This document shows, piece after piece, positions 6,345-8,897 of a DNA stretch of 8,897 nucleotides. A model generated the notes under the pieces. The model saw only the letters and a program-made list of their open reading frames with translations, searched no databases and was not told the DNA's origin. Within the stretch, counting starts at the first letter, position 1; the number at the start of each line of letters is the position of its first letter. The DNA comes from Bacteroidales bacterium. Its GTDB lineage: Bacteria; Bacteroidota; Bacteroidia; Bacteroidales; WCHB1-69. Where the stretch lies: NCBI GenBank assembly GCA_031254735.1, contig JAIRTU010000189.1, forward strand, positions 1 through 8,897. Direction: 5' to 3'. The position numbers and the translations under genes were made by a program.

Positions 6345-6352
6345 CAAAATTA
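6345..6352 (-). promoter_or_regulatory. -7 element of the ahpC promoter
   Basis: On the minus strand 6352-6345 reads TAATTTTG, a full TAnnTTTG match, predicting a leader of about 40 nt. Upstream TTTG copies at 6371-6368 and 6365-6362 are nearer than the standard spacing, suggesting dependence on a regulator. The leader is so AT-rich that a PerR operator could not be singled out. Confidence 0.45.
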
Positions 6353-6390
6353 TAAAAAATACAAATACAAACAGCACTTTGAAAAAAAAA

Positions 6391-6411
6391 TTCCGGTTTT
6401 TTTCCGGTTTT
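6391..6411 (+). promoter_or_regulatory. Tandem TTCCGGTTTT direct repeat, candidate response-regulator site
   Basis: Two identical decamers, TTCCGGTTTT, lie at 6391-6400 and 6402-6411, an 11-bp repeat period that puts both on the same face of the helix. OmpR-family regulators typically bind as dimers to such head-to-tail sites. The pair occupies the -33 zone of the response regulator promoter and lies about 50-70 bp upstream of the predicted ahpC start. The assignment to this regulator is an inference. Confidence 0.5.
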
Positions 6412-6417
6412 CTATCG

Positions 6418-6425
6418 TACCTTTG
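6418..6425 (+). promoter_or_regulatory. -7 element of the two-component operon promoter
   Basis: TACCTTTG matches TAnnTTTG exactly. There is no TTTG at the -33 distance; the tandem decamers are there instead. The predicted leader is about 80 nt. Confidence 0.55.
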
Positions 6426-6512
6426 CGTAAATTCAAGTAAATCAATCAATAAAGAGATAAAATTTTTTGCAAGAAAAGCAGTTATATTATCAACAGATGA
6501 AAAAGCAGGCAG

Positions 6513-7193
6513 ATGAAAATATTAATAATTGAAGACGAACCCTCTCTGAAAGAGCTTATTAAAGAATCTTTGGAAAAAGAACGCTATGTGGTGGAATGTG
6601 CTTCTACCTGCAATTCGGCATTAAACAAAATAGAAATGTACGATTACGACTGCATTTTGCTTGACATTATGCTTCCCGACGGCAACGGATTGTCGCTGCT
6701 GGAAACACTGAAACAGATGCACAAAAAAGACAGCATCATTATTATTTCGGCAAAAGATTCGTTAGACGACAAAATTTCGGGTTTGGAATTGGGCGCCGAC
6801 GATTATCTGGCAAAACCGTTTCATACGGCAGAGTTAATCGCCCGAATAAAAAGCGTTATCCGCCGAAAACAAAACGACGGAGAAATTACAATCGAGTTGG
6901 AAAATCTTACCATTTTCCCCGAAGCATACAAAGTGCTTGTAGACGGTAAACCGTTGGAACTCACACGAAAAGAATATGATATTTTGCTTTATTTTGCCAA
7001 CAGATGCAATCGGCTCATCAACAAAAATCTGATGGCAGAATCGGTGTGGGGCGATCATATAGATCAACTGTATAACTTCGACTTCATCTACGCACAAATC
7101 AAAAATCTGCGAAAAAAACTCAAAGAAGCCGGTGCGAAAATAGAAATAAAAGCGGTGTACGGCATCGGATACAAATTAATAATTGAACCATAA
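6513..7193 (+). CDS. OmpR-family response regulator
   Basis: This is a cytoplasmic transcription factor activated by phosphorylation. The receiver domain (about 1-120) has the acidic pair at Glu7-Asp8, the phosphoacceptor Asp51 in LLDIMLPDGNG (49-59), a Ser79 in place of the common Thr, and Lys101 in AKPF. The C-terminal winged helix (about 128-226) includes the TRKEYDILLYF helix and ends in the wing KAVYGIGYKL, as in OmpR/PhoB proteins. The 226-residue length is normal. Its phrase NFDFIYAQIKNLRKKL resembles a response regulator type common in Bacteroidota that is paired with a short-sensor kinase. The kinase gene begins 3 nt after its stop, so the two are cognate. The signal and targets are unknown; tandem decamers upstream suggest autoregulation. 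Confidence 0.93.
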   Translation: MKILIIEDEPSLKELIKESLEKERYVVECASTCNSALNKIEMYDYDCILLDIMLPDGNGLSLLETLKQMHKKDSIIIISAKDSLDDKISGLELGADDYLAKPFHTAELIARIKSVIRRKQNDGEITIELENLTIFPEAYKVLVDGKPLELTRKEYDILLYFANRCNRLINKNLMAESVWGDHIDQLYNFDFIYAQIKNLRKKLKEAGAKIEIKAVYGIGYKLIIEP

Positions 7194-7196
7194 AAC

Positions 7197-8474
7197 ATGA
7201 AACTTGTCTATCATATCATCATTCGCCTTTCTGTTTTTCTTGTCTTTATCTTGACAATCTGGGCAATTTTCTTTTACTTTGCCATGATAGATGAAATTAA
7301 CGACGAAATAGACGATTCGCTGGAAGATTATTCCGAACAGATTATCATGCGTTTCCTTGCGGGCGAAGAGCTGCCTTCCAAAAGCAGCAATTCCAACAAT
7401 CAATATTATTTGTCGGAAGTAAGCACTCAATATGCTCAAAGTCAGCCGCATATTTCTTATGTCGATTCGATGATTTTTATTCCGCTGAAACAGGAAACCG
7501 AACCGGCACGAATACTCAACACGATTTATAAAGATGAAACCGGAAAATATTACGAGCTGTCGGTCTACACGCCGACTATCGAAAAGAAAGATTTGAAAGA
7601 AACGATCTTTTTCCGAATGGTCTTTCTGTATGTGGGACTTTTGTTGATTATTCTTGCGGTAAATATTTGGATATATCATCACAGCACCCGCCCTTTGCGC
7701 AAACTGCTTTCTTGGTTGAACGATTACAAGATGGGCGAACATAATGCCGATTTTCAAAATGATACGGATATTATCGAGTTCAAAAAACTGAACGAAGCCG
7801 CCGTACAAAATATGAGGCGGGCAGAAGAAGCGTTTGAAGAACAAAAACAGTTTATCGGAAATGCTTCGCATGAAATTCAAACACCTTTGGCAGTGTGTTA
7901 CAATCGTTTAGAAAACATGATGGAAGACGAAACATTAAGCGAAAAGCAATTGGAAGAATTGGCAAAAACACAGCAGACATTGGCATATATCTCAAAACTG
8001 AACAAAACTTTGCTGCTGCTTTCCAAAATTGACAACAACCAATTTCTTGAAAAACAGGACATTGAAATAAATACAATCATCTATAAATTTTTACGGGATT
8101 ACAAAGAAGCATATTCTCATCTGAATATTTCGATCGAAATGAAAGATACAGGAATATTCAAGATCAAGATGAACGAAATGTTGGCTTCCATACTGATTAA
8201 CAACCTTATCAAAAACAGTTTTCTGCACAATATCCCAAACGGACACATCTTCATGGAAATTACGTCCGATGCCGTGATTTTCAAAAATTCGGGAGAAAAT
8301 ACCGCATTGAATCCCACGCTTATTTTCGAGCGTTTTTACCAAGGCAACAAAAAAGAAGGCTCTACCGGCTTGGGCTTGGCAATGGTGAAATCGATCTGCA
8401 AACACGAAAATACGGATATTCGTTACTGCTTCGCCGATAATCTGCATTGTTTTAAAATCTCTCGCAAAGATTGA
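7197..8474 (+). CDS. Membrane sensor histidine kinase
   Basis: The 425-residue kinase is the presumed partner of the preceding response regulator. It has a membrane segment at about 8-29, a periplasmic region of roughly 110 residues (30-138) with no domain I recognise, and a second membrane segment at about 139-160. A short HAMP-like linker begins STRPLRKL. The dimerisation domain carries the phosphorylated His225 in FIGNASHEIQTP. The ATPase domain has the N box NNLIKN (335-340), a G1 segment KNSGEN (363-368) with Asn in place of the usual Asp, the F box FERFY (377-381) and the G2 motif GLGLA (391-395). The kinase core looks functional. The ligand cannot be predicted. No convincing terminator follows. 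Confidence 0.93.
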   Translation: MKLVYHIIIRLSVFLVFILTIWAIFFYFAMIDEINDEIDDSLEDYSEQIIMRFLAGEELPSKSSNSNNQYYLSEVSTQYAQSQPHISYVDSMIFIPLKQETEPARILNTIYKDETGKYYELSVYTPTIEKKDLKETIFFRMVFLYVGLLLIILAVNIWIYHHSTRPLRKLLSWLNDYKMGEHNADFQNDTDIIEFKKLNEAAVQNMRRAEEAFEEQKQFIGNASHEIQTPLAVCYNRLENMMEDETLSEKQLEELAKTQQTLAYISKLNKTLLLLSKIDNNQFLEKQDIEINTIIYKFLRDYKEAYSHLNISIEMKDTGIFKIKMNEMLASILINNLIKNSFLHNIPNGHIFMEITSDAVIFKNSGENTALNPTLIFERFYQGNKKEGSTGLGLAMVKSICKHENTDIRYCFADNLHCFKISRKD

Positions 8475-8564
8475 TGTGCTGTCCAATCCGGGATTTTTTG
8501 CAGTGGTAAGTTGTTAGTGATCATCGGTTAGTTACGCATTGACGCAACGGCAGAGCATCACTTA

Positions 8565-8635
8565 TCACTAATCATTTATCACTAATTACTTGTCCACTTG
8601 TTCACTAATCATTTACCACTAATCATTTATCACTA
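8565..8635 (+). repeat. Degenerate 14-bp tandem repeat (TCACTAATCATTTA)
   Basis: Full copies lie at 8565-8578, 8602-8615 and 8616-8629 (one base changed in the last). Partial copies lie at 8579-8588 and 8630-8635, and a shortened, altered one at 8593-8601. Similar TCACTAAT-like strings are common in Bacteroidota intergenic DNA in my recollection. A reverse-complement relative precedes it at 8514-8521. Confidence 0.75.
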
Positions 8636-8670
8636 TATTTTTCCCCCGTTGTTCCTTATGTATGCGAACA

Positions 8671-8880
8671 CGCTACCCGCGATGTTCGGGTAACGCCCCG
8701 CGTGTTGTGGGGAATGCCCCGCGTGTTGCGGGGAATGCCCCGCGTGTTGCGGGGAATGCCCCGCGTGTTGCGGGGAATGCCCCGCGTGTTGAGGGGAATG
8801 CCCCGCGTGTTGCGGGGAATGCCCCGCGTGTTGCGGGGAACGCCCCTATTTATTAGGGTAACGCCCCGCGATGCTCAGGG
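8671..8880 (+). repeat. Array of ten 21-bp palindromic units
   Basis: Units begin at 8671 and then every 21 bp to 8860 without a slip. The core unit is linker AAYG, arm CCCCGC, loop GTGTT and arm GCGGGG, so each copy can fold into a 6-bp GC hairpin. Copies from 8713, 8734, 8755, 8797 and 8818 are identical; 8692 and 8776 differ slightly. The outer units (8671, 8839, 8860) are diverged, and in two of them paired positions change together. There are no spacers, so this is not a CRISPR. The array may continue past the window edge. Confidence 0.9.
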
Positions 8881-8897
8881 AGCTCCACGCAACGCTC

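Larger units (their letters stand above)
8475..8897. other. Gene-free region with two repeat families
   Basis: No credible gene is seen from the kinase stop to the window end. The first 90 bp hold TTAGTGAT (8514-8521), which is complementary to ATCACTAA in the 14-bp repeat that follows. The rest is a 14-bp AT-rich repeat and a GC-rich 21-bp palindromic array, each described separately. An abrupt shift from AT-rich to GC-rich sequence occurs near 8645. Confidence 0.7.

Noticed and set aside
6299..6360. PerR operator upstream of ahpC
   Set aside because: The region is almost entirely A and T, with several chance palindromes such as AATTTAAATT. None stands out as the expected split inverted repeat, so no site is claimed.
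7176..7880. 234-codon minus-strand ORF across the start of the kinase gene
   Set aside because: It overlaps the kinase gene, whose membrane segments and motifs are clear, and lacks any recognisable domain.
8474..8505. Terminator after the kinase gene (AATCCGGGATT then a T run)
   Set aside because: The stem would be only 4 bp with a 3-nt loop, too weak to call a terminator.
8662..8856. 64-residue ORF with GNAPRVA repeats
   Set aside because: The 21-bp unit is a multiple of three without stops, so frames across it stay open on both strands. The ORF has no recognisable start context or domain and is best explained by the palindromic DNA repeat.
8671..8880. CRISPR array
   Set aside because: Units abut directly with no unique spacers, and no cas gene is visible.

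Overview
The window looks like chromosomal DNA from a member of the Bacteroidota, most likely Bacteroidales. Three things support this. Genes are preceded by AT-rich leaders rather than Shine-Dalgarno sequences. Several carry the Bacteroidota -7 promoter element TAnnTTTG. The proteins, especially tryptophanase, PrmA, DivIC and the two-component pair, read like their Bacteroidota relatives. Genus cannot be fixed from sequence alone.

Layout. Positions 5-325 (minus) encode a small predicted lipoprotein with a hexapeptide repeat. Positions 541-2558 (plus) form a compact housekeeping operon: folB (dihydroneopterin aldolase, folate synthesis), tpiA (triosephosphate isomerase) and prmA (ribosomal protein L11 methyltransferase). 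Positions 2559-4193 form a tryptophanase (tnaA) transcription unit. It has its own good promoter, a roughly 175-nt leader holding a previously unannotated 27-codon ORF with an embedded hairpin, and a strong intrinsic terminator. Positions 4338-5062 (minus) hold divIC (FtsB-like division protein) followed by aroQ (type II dehydroquinase). Positions 5230-6298 (minus) hold an oxidative stress pair: an AhpC-type 2-Cys peroxiredoxin, its terminator, then a PerR-type Fur-family regulator. Positions 6513-8474 (plus) encode an OmpR-family response regulator and its membrane histidine kinase, divergent from ahpC. Positions 8475-8897 have no credible gene. They hold a degenerate 14-bp AT-rich repeat and a GC-rich array of ten 21-bp palindromic units in exact register.

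How the parts work together. TnaA degrades tryptophan to indole, pyruvate and ammonia, and its leader ORF suggests translation-coupled control like E. coli tnaC, though the peptide is unrelated and lacks Trp. PerR beside ahpC fits peroxide-responsive control. Tandem TTCCGGTTTT sites in the ahpC/two-component intergenic region lie where the response regulator could activate its own promoter and perhaps influence ahpC. The most unusual elements are the tnaA leader ORF and the covarying 21-bp hairpin array. Both are inferences from sequence and untested.
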